Below are positions 22,624 to 35,627 of a stretch of 64,000 nt of DNA, piece by piece (positions within the stretch are counted from its first letter, which is position 1; each line of letters opens with the position of its first letter). The stretch lies in contig NC_085886.1 of the NCBI RefSeq assembly GCF_035222275.1, positions 124,001 to 188,000 on the forward strand, written 5' to 3'. A program made the translations under genes and the position numbers. A model generated the notes under the pieces. That model was not told where the DNA came from, ran no database searches, and saw only the letters and a program-made list of their open reading frames with translations. Source of the stretch: Podospora bellae-mahoneyi. Taxonomy: Eukaryota > Ascomycota > Sordariomycetes > Sordariales > Podosporaceae.

Positions 22624-25314
22624 ATGGAACGTCCATCAACCCCAATATCAACCCTCAAGAGGTGGGATGGCGATACCAAGGGGTGTACGGCTTGGGATAG
22701 CCTGAGAAGGGTACTTTTTCCATCAGCGTCTAGCACTGGCTCGAGGATAATCCTACTAACTTGGATTCCAGGACCCGGAGCTATGGTCTAGGGACGGGAG
22801 CTGCCTCGTCTACTTGTACGAGCAAGGTATCTCACGGCGGGGTCCCTCGTTCAAGGTCAATCTTGATGTGCTCTTTGCGGCCAAATGCCACCCCTTGGTG
22901 GCGAGATATGCTTTGCGAGATACTCCTGATTGGACATCGTCAGACGCCGAAGAAGCTCTAGTGAACGAGCTCATGGGTGAGGCCATTTCAAGTGATAGGG
23001 TCGAGCTCTACATCCCAAATCCTATATCTGTCGGCAGGCCCGATGTTCGGAACCATCAGATTTCTATTCGCAACCTCTTTGCCTGGGTGTTTCGTCGGCC
23101 TGTTGTGGGTGAGCACCTCGGGTCGGCACTCATCAGTCTGCTGAATAGCTTGAGAGAGTATCGTTGCCCTGATGAAGATAACATGGACAGCATCCTGGGC
23201 TACATAGATGAGCTGGGCTATCTGGACATGTCAAACCGACCCTTTCACGCCCTCGCTATGGTACACTTTGCTGAGCACTTTCGACTAAAAGATCTATACA
23301 CTGATGCTCTATGTCACTGTGTGGGTATGTCTGACTATCTCAGTGACATTCCTGAATTTCAAGTAAGTTTGGACAGCATCTTTGTGAGGCTGCTGGGTAT
23401 CGGTTTGTCTGACACATTGGGCTACAGATTATTAGCTCTCCAACGCGGAAACTGATACGACAAACCAAGGCTGAAATGAGCACATACTTGGGCAGAGCAG
23501 GTCAACAGCTGCGAGACTTTCTAGAAAGCGACTTCCGAGAAAGCCAGACGAAACTCACCCCAGGAGAACATTCGCACTTGGATCGGTTTCGAATGTTTCT
23601 TGCGGCGTACTTTACAAAACGGCTAGGAAGATACCCACCGGCATCGATTGAGCCACCATATCTTGTATTTGAGCGGGATGTCTATGCCACAATGCATCAG
23701 GACCTGGACGCCCTGTACCAGCACCTTGCGGACACTACTCTCTGCACCACTAGCATGCCGACCTTGGCTCACCTCAAGACCGGCGGCACAATTCTACAGA
23801 TTGTTCATGGATTTGACGAGCGGAATAAGTTCACGCCGCTGGACCATCCTCTACCTTTGGTGCCGGAGGTGATTCCGAAGCCGGCGACCCGCAAGTTATC
23901 ATGGCTCAGCAGGAGTGACAAGGTGAAACCTAGACAAACATTGGTTGATCATGCGTCTTTGATCAAGGCCACCAACAAGCAGAGATCACTGATGGCAAAT
24001 CCACTTGTTGTCGCTTATCGGAAGCTCGAAGAAGATGCAGTCTTCTTTCCTTCCGAAGCAGACAAGAACGAAAAGCTGACACACGCAGACACACGCAAGG
24101 CCCGTTGGGTTCTGATTTATTGCATCAGCCAAATACTGCGAAGTTGTTCATACTCCCCACCGACATGCCGGAACATGGAGGGCGTTCGGTACAACATCGC
24201 CATTGACACCAGCACCATCATACATCCATGGGGAGACGAGCCAGAGCCCCCTTCTTCTCCGGCTCCAGAGTGTCCAATGCCGAAGCGATCAAACACTCTT
24301 GCCAACAGGCCATCATCCCCGATTTTGGGAAGGCCCGCTTCATCCGAAGCCAAACTTTCTGTTCCACCATCCTGCGACAGCCTCTTGACCGTGTCAACAC
24401 CCAGTTACACCCCGGTAACCGTCCGGCCATCTATCGGGTCTCTCTCGGCTCGAAAACCACATCACTTCCGCGCGTCATCCTCATTTGCCAAGGCAACCCC
24501 TCTGCGTGCCTTCTCGACCTCCAGCCAGCAACACCATTATCCCCATATTCCCATCCGAGTCGGCAGCACCCGTCGTGGAAGATTCCGCCGCCCTTCCTGT
24601 CACACTTTTGGCTCTGTCGACAGGTTTTCAGTCGAAGATCTCAAACCTCTGCCCCTCAGCCTGACAGCCCGCGGGCCACAGGCGAGCGGTATTTGCTCAT
24701 CAACAGATGGCTTGGCTTGGGCCAGCAACGATGCAAGCAGCAGAAGCAGCAGCAACAGCAACAGGAGCAGCAGCGGCAACAGTGGAGAAGACAGCATCGG
24801 GGACACCAGCAGCAAAGTCTCAGACACGTCCACCGAGGTTACCACACCGGACAACATGAACTCCACTGAAGTTTCCGTCACGTCAGCTCCCGATGTTCTC
24901 TCCGGCCTCGCCGGGCTACGTCCCCCTCCACCACCGCCGCAGTCAGCCTTGCCACCATTACCCCTTTCGTGGCCGCCTCACGAGGGGCAGCTTCACGGCG
25001 ATGGTAGTCGAAGCAAGGTATCGTCTATGGGTGAGACAAACGGATATGAACAGCAGCGAGACGAGACGATCAATGATTTAGAGGTGAGCATGCAAAAGAT
25101 GGCGTCGAGCGATTCTGTGTGCACGCTGTCCAGCAGCGTGTGCTCGGATGATGCGCAGTCACAGCATAGTTTGAATCAATTGCCATTGCCGCAGCCGCCT
25201 CCGTTACCTAAGAAGAGCAGCAGGAGGAAGCTGGCGGGATTGCATCCTAGACCTCTGAGGATCAGGAAGGTGGCGGCTACGGTTAGATTCGGTGGAAGTT
25301 CCCAGCAGCTGTAG
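22624..25314 (+). CDS. DUF8004 family fungal protein
   Basis: Conserved filamentous-fungal protein of about 854 residues, exons 22624-22710, 22772-23362 and 23428-25314. Exon 1 gives the family-typical opening STLKRWDGDTKGCTAWDSLRR, joining to DPELWSRDGSCLVYLYEQGISRRGPSFKV. The intron between them has a perfect TACTAAC branch site at 22754-22760. The middle is helical (RNLFAWVFRRPVVGEHLGSALISLL; HALAMVHFAEHFRLKDLYTDAL). After about residue 480 the protein is Ser/Pro-rich and probably disordered, with a serine run encoded by AGC/CAG-like triplets (about 24732-24785) and Pro-rich patches near the C-terminus. Function unknown. A stop codon lies in frame just before the chosen ATG, unless an upstream exon exists. 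Confidence 0.83.
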
Positions 25315-26120
25315 AGCCTGAATGGGGGCGAGTATGGGAAATGGGCATGGGAGGTAAAGGAGTGTGCACAATTTTGTTGGATTGGTTCAAGTTGGGTTGA
25401 CATGGCCACCTGGTTGTTGGGTTTATGACTTTGTACTGTCGATATCCACTCGGCTTGAATTCTGCAACATGTATCTATAACATGAGTACATAGTCGTCTC
25501 TTGCCAGGAGGGACAAAGCTTGCCCTCCTCACCGAAACTTTGGCTCGGAAATCCACAAGGTGATAAGAGTTGTAGTCCAGATTTAACTTGGCAGGAACAC
25601 AACATGGATTACACGGCCCAAAAGAACTCAAAACGCATTCCACGTGGCAAGGTGTTACTACTTTGGTGAAACAGCAGAAGCATTGTAGACACCACAACCA
25701 TCATGGTACCAAGCAATACTCTCTTATCGTACAAGTTGTTGAACATAGGAACAGACCATAGCAACACAAACTTCCATGGTTCTCGGTCCGATGACTGGAC
25801 ACAACCTCGAGGTACAGCTTACCTGTGGGACAGAAGATGTGAACAAAGTTCGTATGCCCTTGTCTTGTACGCCGTGGTTATCCAAACTCTAAGCTCCCTG
25901 CTTGGATATGGCTATGTCGCGTCACGGTTGCAACCGAATGTAGATTAGAGTGTATCGTGTTTGTGCTGGCAGTACTACAGTTGCCCCATTCTCTCATGTC
26001 TATTTGTCCCGTTCTGTCCAAATTCTATCCAGGTGATCATATCAAGCCAGGGGTATCATCGCCCTCCCTCCTTCTCCCTTAGTCATACAGTAAACTCGGT
26101 ATAGCCCACATAGTACCTTC
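25315..26120. other. Convergent 3' intergenic region
   Basis: 806 bases between converging genes (DUF8004 and BolA3). Nothing resembling a gene or repeat was found. Confidence 0.45.
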
Positions 26121-26600
26121 TCAAGGCGCCCGGGTCTTGAGCTGGACACCGTGCCACTCCTTGACCAGGTCCCCCAGCGCGGCGTTGACCAGCCTCTGCT
26201 GCTTGAGCATGTTCAACCCCCTGAACTTCTCAGAAGAAATGTCGATGCCGTACATGGAGCCGCACCCGCCAGAGATGTCTTGCACCAGGAGCTGGGTCGG
26301 CGCAAACTCTGCCACGAGTATATCCCACACTTGTGCTTCTCCCTCTGTCAAGTCTTCTGGTCTGGGAAGAGCTGAAGGGGGCTCTGAGGACTGGGAGGCG
26401 GAAGCTGCGCTCTCTGACGAGTAGAGCCGTTGTGCATGGCCTGCGATTCGTGGGAATTGGTGTTGGGGGCGAGCGGGGATAGCGAAGTTGGTAGTGATTG
26501 CTGGTGCGCAGCGGGTGGTGGCGGCAAAAAGGGTTCGCTTCGGGACGGTGGAGGGGAGCCTTTGGGCGAGACGGGCGCGCAGACAGGTACGGCAGATCAT
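26121..26600 (-). CDS. bol3: Mitochondrial BolA-like protein 3
   Basis: BolA-family protein of 159 residues, intronless. The N-terminal 60 residues are rich in Arg/Ala/Ser/Thr with almost no acid (MICRTCLRARLAQRLPSTVP...), as expected for a mitochondrial presequence. The BolA core follows: VQDISGGCGSMYGIDISSEKFRGLNMLKQQRLVNAALGDLVKEWHG in outline, including the family Cys and the invariant His near the end (EWHG). In yeast and animals BOL3 acts late in mitochondrial 4Fe-4S cluster delivery with Nfu1. The first ATG is at 26600; the frame extends a few codons further only through a non-ATG codon. Confidence 0.92.
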   Translation of the reverse strand: MICRTCLRARLAQRLPSTVPKRTLFAATTRCAPAITTNFAIPARPQHQFPRIAGHAQRLYSSESAASASQSSEPPSALPRPEDLTEGEAQVWDILVAEFAPTQLLVQDISGGCGSMYGIDISSEKFRGLNMLKQQRLVNAALGDLVKEWHGVQLKTRAP

Positions 26601-29251
26601 AATGGGCAATCTTTGGGTCTAACGCTGTGATATACTGAATGGCAGCGTAGTAGCGGTTGTGTGGCCGAGACGTGCTTGTATGGGGGGCTGACTCGGATCA
26701 AAATGCGTGAATGCCTTCAAAGAAAAAATGACAATGCAGCAGACAGGCCGAGATGGAAATTCCAGAAAACCGTTTGGCAATTCAATTGCTTGGCTGGGAA
26801 ATAAACGGCCTCTGATTGGATGCCAACGGTTCGTGAGACCCCACCCCCTCCGCGTCCCCCGCGATCTCCGGGGCCAGCAACCTGATGGCCCCCACTTTCA
26901 TTCTTGAACCATCCCGCCATGTCGAACAACAACCACAGTAGGTGAGCTGCCGCAATAAAACCAACCGATAAGGTTAATAGAGCAATAGATCTCGAGAATG
27001 ATGTGCCTAAACAAGCAATCAACGGTCTGCGTGTATACTCAATATACAAGCCGCTTCAGGATTGTTGTGATGCTACTTGGGCTTACACCTTCCAATACAG
27101 GCGAGCAAAAGAGACCTCCGACTCCAACTGGCAGGCATTCTCGTTCCACCGATGCAGCATAAGCCACCAGAACGTTGCTCTCTCGATGTCCGAAGCGGAG
27201 GAAACAGGCTAACTTCTCAGGTCTCATCTAGGACGGTGTAACCGGCTGTGATCTCACCATCATGCCGTGTACTCGTGACACTGTCGACATGCTTGTCCTA
27301 GGAACCCAAGCAATATGTCCGAGGACCATCGCAATCTATACTCAATACTCTCCAGTCCCTGATCAGCAGCATGAGGCCTTGAACCGCCACTCGTATCGGC
27401 AGCGGCAGCACCGTGACAATCTGGACAATATATACGCAACGGCTAGGATATACCCGATGCGTGCGACTTCGGCATATTTCACACCCTCTTCTCTGCGTTT
27501 CCAAGCATGCTGCCGAGAGCGCCTAATCTGGTAGGATGAGCAGGTTAGGATGTCATGGACATGGAATGGGAGATGCTACCTGTCAGCCTAGACTTGGTGG
27601 GGGGGGAGAGAAACACACGGAGTCATGCCTACGACATTCACATTTGGCGATTAATTGCAACCATACTCAACTCACAGATCGCCCAAAGAGACGTGAGTTG
27701 GCGCTCGTCTTGTCAAATTTCACTGTGAGTTTGACTATTGTCGACAATTCGGAAGCCCTGAACCGGTGGATGCATGGCTGGGAGCAGGGGATCGTGCGGG
27801 GCAATGCGGGGTGCCCTCCCGGTTGCTGCCAGGGCTGGCACGAGGCAGCCAGGGGGCCGCCGCCATTCTCTCCTAGAGCTTCTCCAGTTCTCCAGCTTCT
27901 CCAAGCAGTTCCAATTCTCCAGCTTCTCCTCATCAACCGGCGTATGTTGCGCTGGCAGCAATCTGCAGGAACCGCTGGGAGGTGCAGAGGTGCATGCTTC
28001 AGCGAGGCGCAGCACCAGAATGCTCGGTCATGGCAACCTCTTGTTGTATGGCTTCCACCGGAGGATGGCATCCGCAACCCTGCCAGCTTCTCGCATCTTG
28101 TCGTCCCGATCCAGTTCGCTCATGGTGAGAGACACACATTGCGCTACTGTGGGTGTGGGTGGCTGGACAGGGGATCAATGCCGCTAACCTGAATATTCCC
28201 GACTGTGTAGCACCCTGTTAACGCCGTTGGGCAAGACTTGATCGATTCCATCGCCACAACGTCGTTTCGAGCAACCCTCCAAGCCAGCCAAGCATGCTCC
28301 CAAAAATGGAAGCCGCCCATCTGCACCCACAGATAGCCTCTGATGCGCCAAGCCAAAACTGGACCTGGAACAAGAGGACCCTCGATTCTCTCACCTACCT
28401 CTCTGAGCCTCCGAATGAGCTCCCCCAAGATATCCCAAGACCCTTCCAAGAACCTATGGAGCACGGAGGATCCTGGAAACTCACAAAGGACGGAATATAC
28501 GGGAGACTGATCAAGACGGTTCCCTGTCTCCGTCATATGGAACAAATGCTGCACCTTGCACATCTCTGCGCCCTTTCTGCAGATGGCCATGGTCTCTACC
28601 CGTGCAATGCCGTGCCTGGCCCTTCTTCAGCAACCTCAAGTCCCGTGGACCTTGCTCCCGTCCATATTAATAACGCTTGGCCATAGATCCCGAGGCTCAA
28701 TCGAGGTTGCATTCCTCGCGCTGCGAGATGGGAAGGGAATAATAGAGCAGCAGCCCAAGCTGCCCTGCCCTGGCAAGGCAATACGGTACCACCCAGCGCT
28801 CTTTTTGCCAGCGCCCGGTCCCGGATCCTCTCAACAATAGGTGATTGTCCAATGGGATGCTCCAATCGTGCTGTCGATAAGAAATCTGGGTAAATTCGGT
28901 CGCAACCTCAACTTGACGTTCCTGACCATTTGGGGAGGGGGGGGGGGCGACATGATGGGACATGGGCAAGCGAACCGTAGCAGACCCGAGGACGGCTCTG
29001 ATGAGACCTCTCGTCACTCCCGAACGAATTCTCCGCTCAGTCATAGCCATATATATAATAGCGAAGCCATGGCACCACTTCCGCCTCCCGAGGACGACGC
29101 CCTCGCCGGAAGCCCGAGGTTGGTAAATCAAGTTCCAGGCCTTCGAGGAAGAGCGACTTGCCATCCCTTCATTCCTCTGCCTGTCTAGACGTCCTGCCTC
29201 CCGTTTCGTCTTCTACACGCCAGTCCCCTCATCCGGGACCACCAAGGCAAC
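26601..29251. other. 2.65-kb gene-free region
   Basis: Space between divergent genes (BolA3 on -, subtilisin on +). It contains an imperfect short tandem repeat of ttctccag/cttctcc units at about 27880-27930, a G-run at about 28930-28947, and a TATA box at 29049-29060. Several open frames exist but none shows a domain, splice-linked continuation or codon pattern I trust. Confidence 0.45.
29049..29060 (+). promoter_or_regulatory. TATA-like element upstream of subtilisin
   Basis: CATATATATAAT run about 190 bases before the subtilisin ATG. Position fits a core promoter with a 5' UTR of roughly 150 bases. Confidence 0.45.
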
Positions 29252-32200
29252 ATGGTCCGGTTAGATCTCGCGACTGTGTTGCTGGCGTTGGCAGCCGCAG
29301 TGAATGCGATACAGGTTGACACGCCCGAAGTCCTGCCAGGTGCATACATTGTTGAGTATGAGAATGATCAGGTATGATACACCAACCAGTCCCGGATCCA
29401 CGACACCAAGGCGTCCGTTCTATAATGCTGCGCACAAGGCGGTTCATACAAGGCAACTGTGCGCCCTGCATTATGCAGATGACGTTCGTTGGCAGCATCA
29501 TCTTCCTCAGCCAACTATCAGAGACATGTCGGGCCGCTTCCCTAGCTTCTGCTCTGACACTAACAAACTCATCTTCAGGATACCAATGCTTTTGTCCGCA
29601 AGTTTGGGGGGAGGGCGTCACTTCGCAAAGACTTGCGCTTCAAACTGTTCAAGGGTGCGTCGATTCAGTTCAAGGACACCAAGAATGCCGAAGAAATGGC
29701 GGCCAAGGTGGCCAAGCTGCCCACCATCAAGCGAATCTTCCCTGTGCGACGGTACCCGATCCCACAGCACGATGTTCTTTCGACGGGTGACGATGCTGCT
29801 GCCCTCGTCAAGCGCCAGCTTGGCGGCAACGTCACCAACAGCTTCTCGCCGCACCTGATGACACAGGTAAACAAGTTCAAGGAGGCAGGAATCACAGGAA
29901 AGGGCATCAAGATTGCCGTTATCGACACGGGTGTAAGTTGATATTCAGGGCCATTGGTTTGGTGGACGGACGGACAATGGTTCCAGCTAACATCGGGGTG
30001 CCCTAGATCGATTACACTCACCCGGCTCTCGGGGGTTGCTTTGGTCCAGGCTGCTTGGTTTCCTACGGGGCTGATCTAGTGGGTGATGCGTTCAACGGTG
30101 CGAACCAGCCGAGACCAGACAACGACCCCGTTGATAACTGCAATGGCCACGGCACACACGTTGCGGGTATTATTGCTGCTCAGTCAAATAATCCCTACGG
30201 TATCGTCGGAGCCGCCGAGGGCGTGCAGCTGGGCGCCTACCGTGTGTTTGGCTGCCAGGGCGATGTGGGCAATGACCTCTTGATTGCTGCTTACAACATG
30301 GCATATGAGGCTGGAAGCGACATCATCACAGCCTCTATTGGCGGTGCATCAGGCTGGAGCGAGGACCCTTGGGCTGCCGTCGTCTCACGAATTGTGGAGA
30401 ACGGCGTGCCATGTGTTGTGTCGGCTGGAAATGATGGCGCTGCCGGTGTCTTTTATGCTTCGACCGCGGCCAACGGCAAGCAGGTGACTGCCATTGCGTC
30501 TGTCGACAACGTCATCACGCCCGCGCTTCTTGCCAACGCGACCTACCAAATCGATTCCAAGAGCGAGTTCTTTGGCTTTACTGGCGGCGACCCGCAAAGC
30601 TGGAACAGTGTCAGCCTCCCACTATGGACTGTTAACTATAACACGACAGATGAGGCTCACGGATGCGACCCTTATCCTGCCTCCACCCCCAATCTCTCTG
30701 GCTACATTGTGCTGATCCGTCGTGGCTCTTGCACCTTTGTGCAAAAGGTTGAGAATGCTGTTGCGAAGGGAGCCAGGTATGTCATATTTTACAACAACGT
30801 CCCAGGCACACTCAGCGTAACAGCGCGAGTGCCGGGTCTGTCGGCTGTTGCTACCATTCCCTCCGGTACGGGCGAGCTGTGGGTGAAGGCATTGGAATCC
30901 GGGAAAAGAGTGCTGGTCAACATGGCCAACCCGTCCACGGCCCCCAAGTTCCTCGCCAACTTTGACAATCCGACAAGCGGTGGTTATCTCAGCAGTTTTA
31001 CCAGCTGGGGTCCTACCTTTGAAGTGGAATCCAAGCCTCAATTCTCCACCCCTGGTGGCTACATTCTGTCAACCTACCCTCGTCTTCTCGGTTCATATGG
31101 CGTTCTTTCAGGCACCTCGATGGCTTGCCCCTTGGCGGCGGCCATCTACGCCCTGGTCATGAACGTCCGCGGCACCAAGGACCCAAAGACGATTGAGAAC
31201 TTGCTGTCATCTACAGCAAAACCCAACCTGTTCCGCCGGGATGGTGTATCCTCCCCATATCTGGCTCCTGTTCCCCAACAGGGTGCTGGCCTGGTGCAGG
31301 CATGGGATGCTGCCAAGGCTACGACCCTGCTCAGCACCTCTGGCCTTTCTTTCAACGATACAGATCACTTCAACCCTGTTCAAACATTCACCGTCTCCAA
31401 CACGGGTTCGTCATCGGTCACTTACTCTCTGAGCAATGTCGGTGCCGCTACTGCCTACACTTATAGCTCACCCGGCGCTCTCACGCCTGCTTCTCTCCCC
31501 AGTGTCGAGCTGACAGGTAACTTTGCCTCCCTGGCGTTTACCCCTTCCACCTTCACCCTCGGAGCTGGCCAACGCAGGATCGTCACAGTCAAGGCGACGG
31601 CACCCACCGGCCTCGACGTGAAGCGGTTGCCCGTTTATTCTGGTTACATCGCCATCAACGGCTCCGATAGTTCGGCTCTTTCCCTCCCCTATCTCGGTGT
31701 TGCTGGCTCCCTTCACTCGGTTGTTGTCCTTAACAGCGACAACACCCTGCTTGCACGGGCCCGCGACAGCACCAACTCTCCTGTGGCGGCAAATCTGACC
31801 TTCACCTTGCCCCCACCTGGACAATCCAACATCACAGCCGTCCGCAACCGCGCCGATATGCCCAAGCTCGTGGTGACACTGGCTATGGGTAGCGCCATGA
31901 TCCGCGTCGACGTCGTGCCCCTGACCAACTGTTCGACAGCAGCGCAGAACGCCAAGGTCGTGTTTGGTACTCGCACTCTTGGCCAGCCAGAGGAGTTCCC
32001 CAGCTGGTACAACCCCCGCGGGACCTTGCAGTACGCCTGGGATGGCAGGCTCGCTGATGGAAGCTACGTTCCTGCGGGTAGGTACAAGCTCACGGTGAGA
32101 GCATTGAGGATATTTGGAGATGAGTCCAAGTCCGAAGAATATGATGTCACGGAGACTGTGCCGTTCAGGATACGGTATCTGACTGAGGGCAAGACGCAAA

Positions 32201-32307
32201 AGAGGAAGAGGTTTGTCAAGGGGAAGAGGGCGCTATGGACGGTCGGGGTGGAGAGGAGGCAGACGCCGGAGCAGTGTGAGGCTGACGAGAGGACTCTCAA
32301 GCAGTGA
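29252..32307 (+). CDS. Secreted subtilisin-like protease (S8) with PA domain
   Basis: Extracellular serine protease of about 924 residues. Exons 29252-29371, 29579-29932, 30007-32307. A signal peptide (MVRLDLATVLLALAAAVNA) leads into an I9-like propeptide (PGAYIVEYENDQ... FKLFKGASIQF). A dibasic KR at about residues 118-119 is a likely kexin cut. The catalytic triad is intact: Asp about 156 in AVIDTG (made at the exon 2/3 border), His about 206 in NGHGTHVAG, Ser about 529 in LSGTSMACP. A protease-associated (PA) insert lies at about 378-425 (GYIVLIRRGSCTFVQKVENA). The long C-terminal half contains an fn3-like beta region. The tail is unusually basic (TQKRKRFVKGKR). The build resembles Vpr/minor-extracellular-protease-type fungal subtilases. 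Confidence 0.93.
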
Positions 32308-33295
32308 GCTGGTTTGTTGGCATGAAGGGAGGCTGGAGAAGAGAAAACCAAGGGATGTTTTAGCACAAGATTTTCTTTTTTTTCTTTTTCTCCCCTAGTT
32401 GGTCGGTCTTTCTATTTTGGGTTTTTTTTTTTTTGGATCATGGGATGTACTGAGCAAGCAAGCGTAGCGCTGACATGCGTGAAGCGCGTACATGTAGCAA
32501 AGCAAAGCAAGTTGGTAACAAAGTACTGGCTCATGTGATTTTGGCTCAACGTATCGTCATGAGGAAGGGAGAGGAAGAGACGGGGTAATGAGGGCTGGCT
32601 GGTGGGAGGCTACTGCAGGTATGGTTTGTTCTTTTCTTCTTGTAGTGACGGTAGTGTGTTTCATTCTTTTTCAGTTCTCTCTCATGGTGTGATCTGTCGT
32701 TTTTTGTTCTTCTCCCTTAAGCCCGGCTCCCCGATTGCCAAGTTCTCATGATGTTGCTTTTTGGTCAAGGTGTGTGAGGTGGCCTGCATTTTCAGCTCTT
32801 GGGGCTGGCGTCCCATTTCCGCCCTGGATTTGAGGTCCGAACATCCGAAGCCGAACACACGCCTGAGCATCCCTTGATCTTGCCGTCGGATTTATTGACT
32901 TTTCATGGATGGCAGGTACCAAAGTTATTTTCGGAGAGTCAGTGGAGATGATTTTGATTTCTTGGAAAGTCTGGGTGCCTTTTTCAAAAATTTCTCGTCG
33001 TTTTCACTTTTTTAAAGAAAAGAGCGTTGCATGATTGATGTCTGGCTCGGTTGTGTCATTGGGTCGCTTGAAATCACGAACTATTGGACGGGTGCAGTGT
33101 TGAGTTTTTTGATGGCGGTTTCGTTACCAGCAAAACAGGTCGGTAGCGAGAACAGACGGACCAAAACACTTGAAGAAGGGTCATGAGGTTTCCCCCCCCC
33201 GCAAGGGACTAGTTCTCGTTGAGGTGTTGCTATTTTGAGAGCGAGTGTAACCGCAACCCAACCCAACCCATCAGTCTCGGTTCAGTTTACCTGCC

Positions 33296-33305
33296 TACCT
33301 AGGTA
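33296..33305. repeat. Palindrome TACCTAGGTA
   Basis: Third exact copy of this 10-base palindrome in intergenic DNA of the window (others at 2728-2737 and 13148-13157). Confidence 0.6.
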
Positions 33306-35407
33306 TTTGGACAAAAACATGGTGGCTTATGTGTCATGTGAAAGCGTGACATGGTGACAACCCGGGTCTTGGTGTCGTGCTGGATGTCCGCCACCGGTGT
33401 ATTGCTTTTTGGTTGGTGACATCGCCGACACATGGAGTGGCATGGCAAGAAGGCTGACAGGAAGGACACACTGCCGTTACCAGCGGTTATGTGTGTGATC
33501 AAAGAGACAATTGGTGCCCAAGGGGCCAATACGAGGCATGAGTTTGTCATGACGTACACAAGAACAGAATCAAGTTTTGAATTCTGAAGACTTTCTCTTA
33601 CTACTGGGTTAGGGATACAAGACAAGACATTCTAGTCAGCGGGTATCTGTTAATGCCGTGATACCCGAGCCGTGAATAACCTAACTATGAGGGTAGTTGA
33701 GTAGGGCGGGACGCATGAAATTTCCGGCTGTGTGAGATAGCTGTGTATGTGATTCGACACCTCTGTCACCAATGACCGTAGGTGTATGGCGGAAAAGCCC
33801 CGAAGAGCTGGATAAGCTATGCACACAGCGATGATCGAGGTACGGCACCCAAACGAGGGACGGATATGTAAGGGAAAGAAAGGTTGTGACAAAGTTCCTT
33901 TTTTTCTTTTTGAGAAGCAATTCGAGTACGAGCAAGCCACGAGGACGAGCAGCTTTCTCATTCGAGGTGTACCAAGGTTTTGTATACTACTTCAAACCCG
34001 TTGCCTCAATACTATGCAAACACTCGGAGGACATGTCTCGCATTTGTGAATCACTTCAACCTCACTCTGTCGTCGGCAACCAGATTCCCGGCCTTCCGGG
34101 CAAAGAAGCAAGACTAGACACGTATCCTGCAACTTGCTTCCTCGTGTTTTTGCTGCACGCATAGACCCCCAAAAGAGCGAAATTGGAAATGGCAAACGAC
34201 TGAAAATGCACAGAGAGATGAGCGGCCGACATCAAGAAACAGAAGCGGGAGGTCAGTTCAGGAAGTCGAGGGGATGATCGTGAGCCCAACGTGATGTTTG
34301 ATGCTTTTGAAAGCGGTGATACACCGCTAGCATCGACGCCGTTGAATTTCTCTTCAGCAAAGGCGAAACGATTGTCAAATGAAATGTTGGTGAACAGGCG
34401 GTATGGATCTCACGCAACAAAACTAAGGACCCAGGACCACAGGAGTTCAGCTCACGCGACTTCAGGGTCTCCCACCGCCGTTGTTATATCACCACAACCC
34501 CACCAGCCACTCCCTATCTCAACGGTGTTGGGCGCCTCCAGAGCCTCTTGGCCACACTTGCCAGTGCCGTTTTCTTGTTGTGTGGCTTGAGCCTAGTCGG
34601 GAACCTGGTTGTCGATCGTGATACCCCTGGCAGGCCTGCAAGATGCGGTCTAATGTGATTTAATGACATCAAAAGGGGGTTGGCAGGATTGCTTTCGGGT
34701 CTGAACAGTGGCATTGTGGTAACTTGACGCTCAGCCGTTGTAGAAGAACAAATATTGCCTTTTCCCCGAGTCATCCAATCTGTATGCGTAGGTAAAAAAG
34801 ATCCACAAGAAAACTGGCAGTTTGACGTGCCAAGAGACAGGCTGCCCATGTCCAGTTTAGCTCCCGCAAGAGCATCGAGCAAAGATCGACGCCACCCCGT
34901 TTGCTGTCAGGGTAGAGAAGCTTCGGTCTGGACTGATGTTAGCCAGGACTAGGGTTATGTGGGGGTTTATCTCTTGGGATGAACATCATGATGGATTTGC
35001 AGTAAGGTGCCGATAGGGGAAATATCTCATACCTGGACTGATCAAGTAAATGGGGGGCTTCCAAGACGATAACTTTGCAGCAGCAGCTGACTGCCATGCT
35101 TGATGGTGCGACAACGCCTGCCCTCATCCAGTAAGAAAAAGAAAAAATGATGATGCTCGATATCAAGCAGTGCAGATGCGGGCAAAACACCACGCTCTCG
35201 GCCCTGCATCCAGTGTCCACATGCAGAGATAGGGCTGGCGATCTCCCAGTGGGTCCGGCAGCTTGGCGCGGACTATTGAGATCGACGACGACAAACTCCA
35301 GAGGACGAGTGTCCAGGTTTGTAAGTGCCTGTCTTGGAAGAAATCGCTGTGCTCATCTCCGTCAAGAACGGCATCATCCGGGTCAGGTTTGATTGTCACG
35401 AGACAGG

Positions 35408-35416
35408 TATATAAAT
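35408..35416 (+). promoter_or_regulatory. TATA box (TATATAAAT)
   Basis: Strong TATA match 212 bases before the ATG of the Pro-triplet/acidic secreted protein. The interval is pyrimidine-rich and then CA-rich, as in highly expressed fungal promoters. Confidence 0.55.
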
Positions 35417-35627
35417 CTCATGATGCCCTCGAGTAGAGACACATTCTCTTTTCTCATCCTCATCATCTGCACCTTCACCGCGGCCCTTCCCAACTAGTAT
35501 TACCCCTAATCAATAATATCCAACTGCAGTCGCTCTTTCGAGACTCTCCCATCCCTTAGTATTGCCTTAATATCATCTTTAATCACCACCACCACCAGCA
35601 CCATCCACAAAACACCAAACAATCAAG

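Larger units (their letters stand above)
32308..35627. other. 3.3-kb gene-free region
   Basis: Tandem plus-strand genes flank it. It holds a T-run at about 32421-32435, an exact copy of the TACCTAGGTA palindrome (33296-33305) and, near the right end, a TATA box (35408-35416). Long open frames with protein-like composition are absent. The region could host a noncoding transcript or far upstream control elements for the gene at 35628. Confidence 0.45.

Noticed and set aside
26601-29251. Possible protein genes in the 2.65-kb gap (several frames of 130-218 codons)
   Set aside because: They overlap on both strands, start at weak or non-ATG codons, and show no motif, signal peptide or splice-linked continuation.
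31468-32199. 243-codon open frame antisense to the subtilisin C-terminal half
   Set aside because: Shadow of a conserved coding exon with no recognisable domain.
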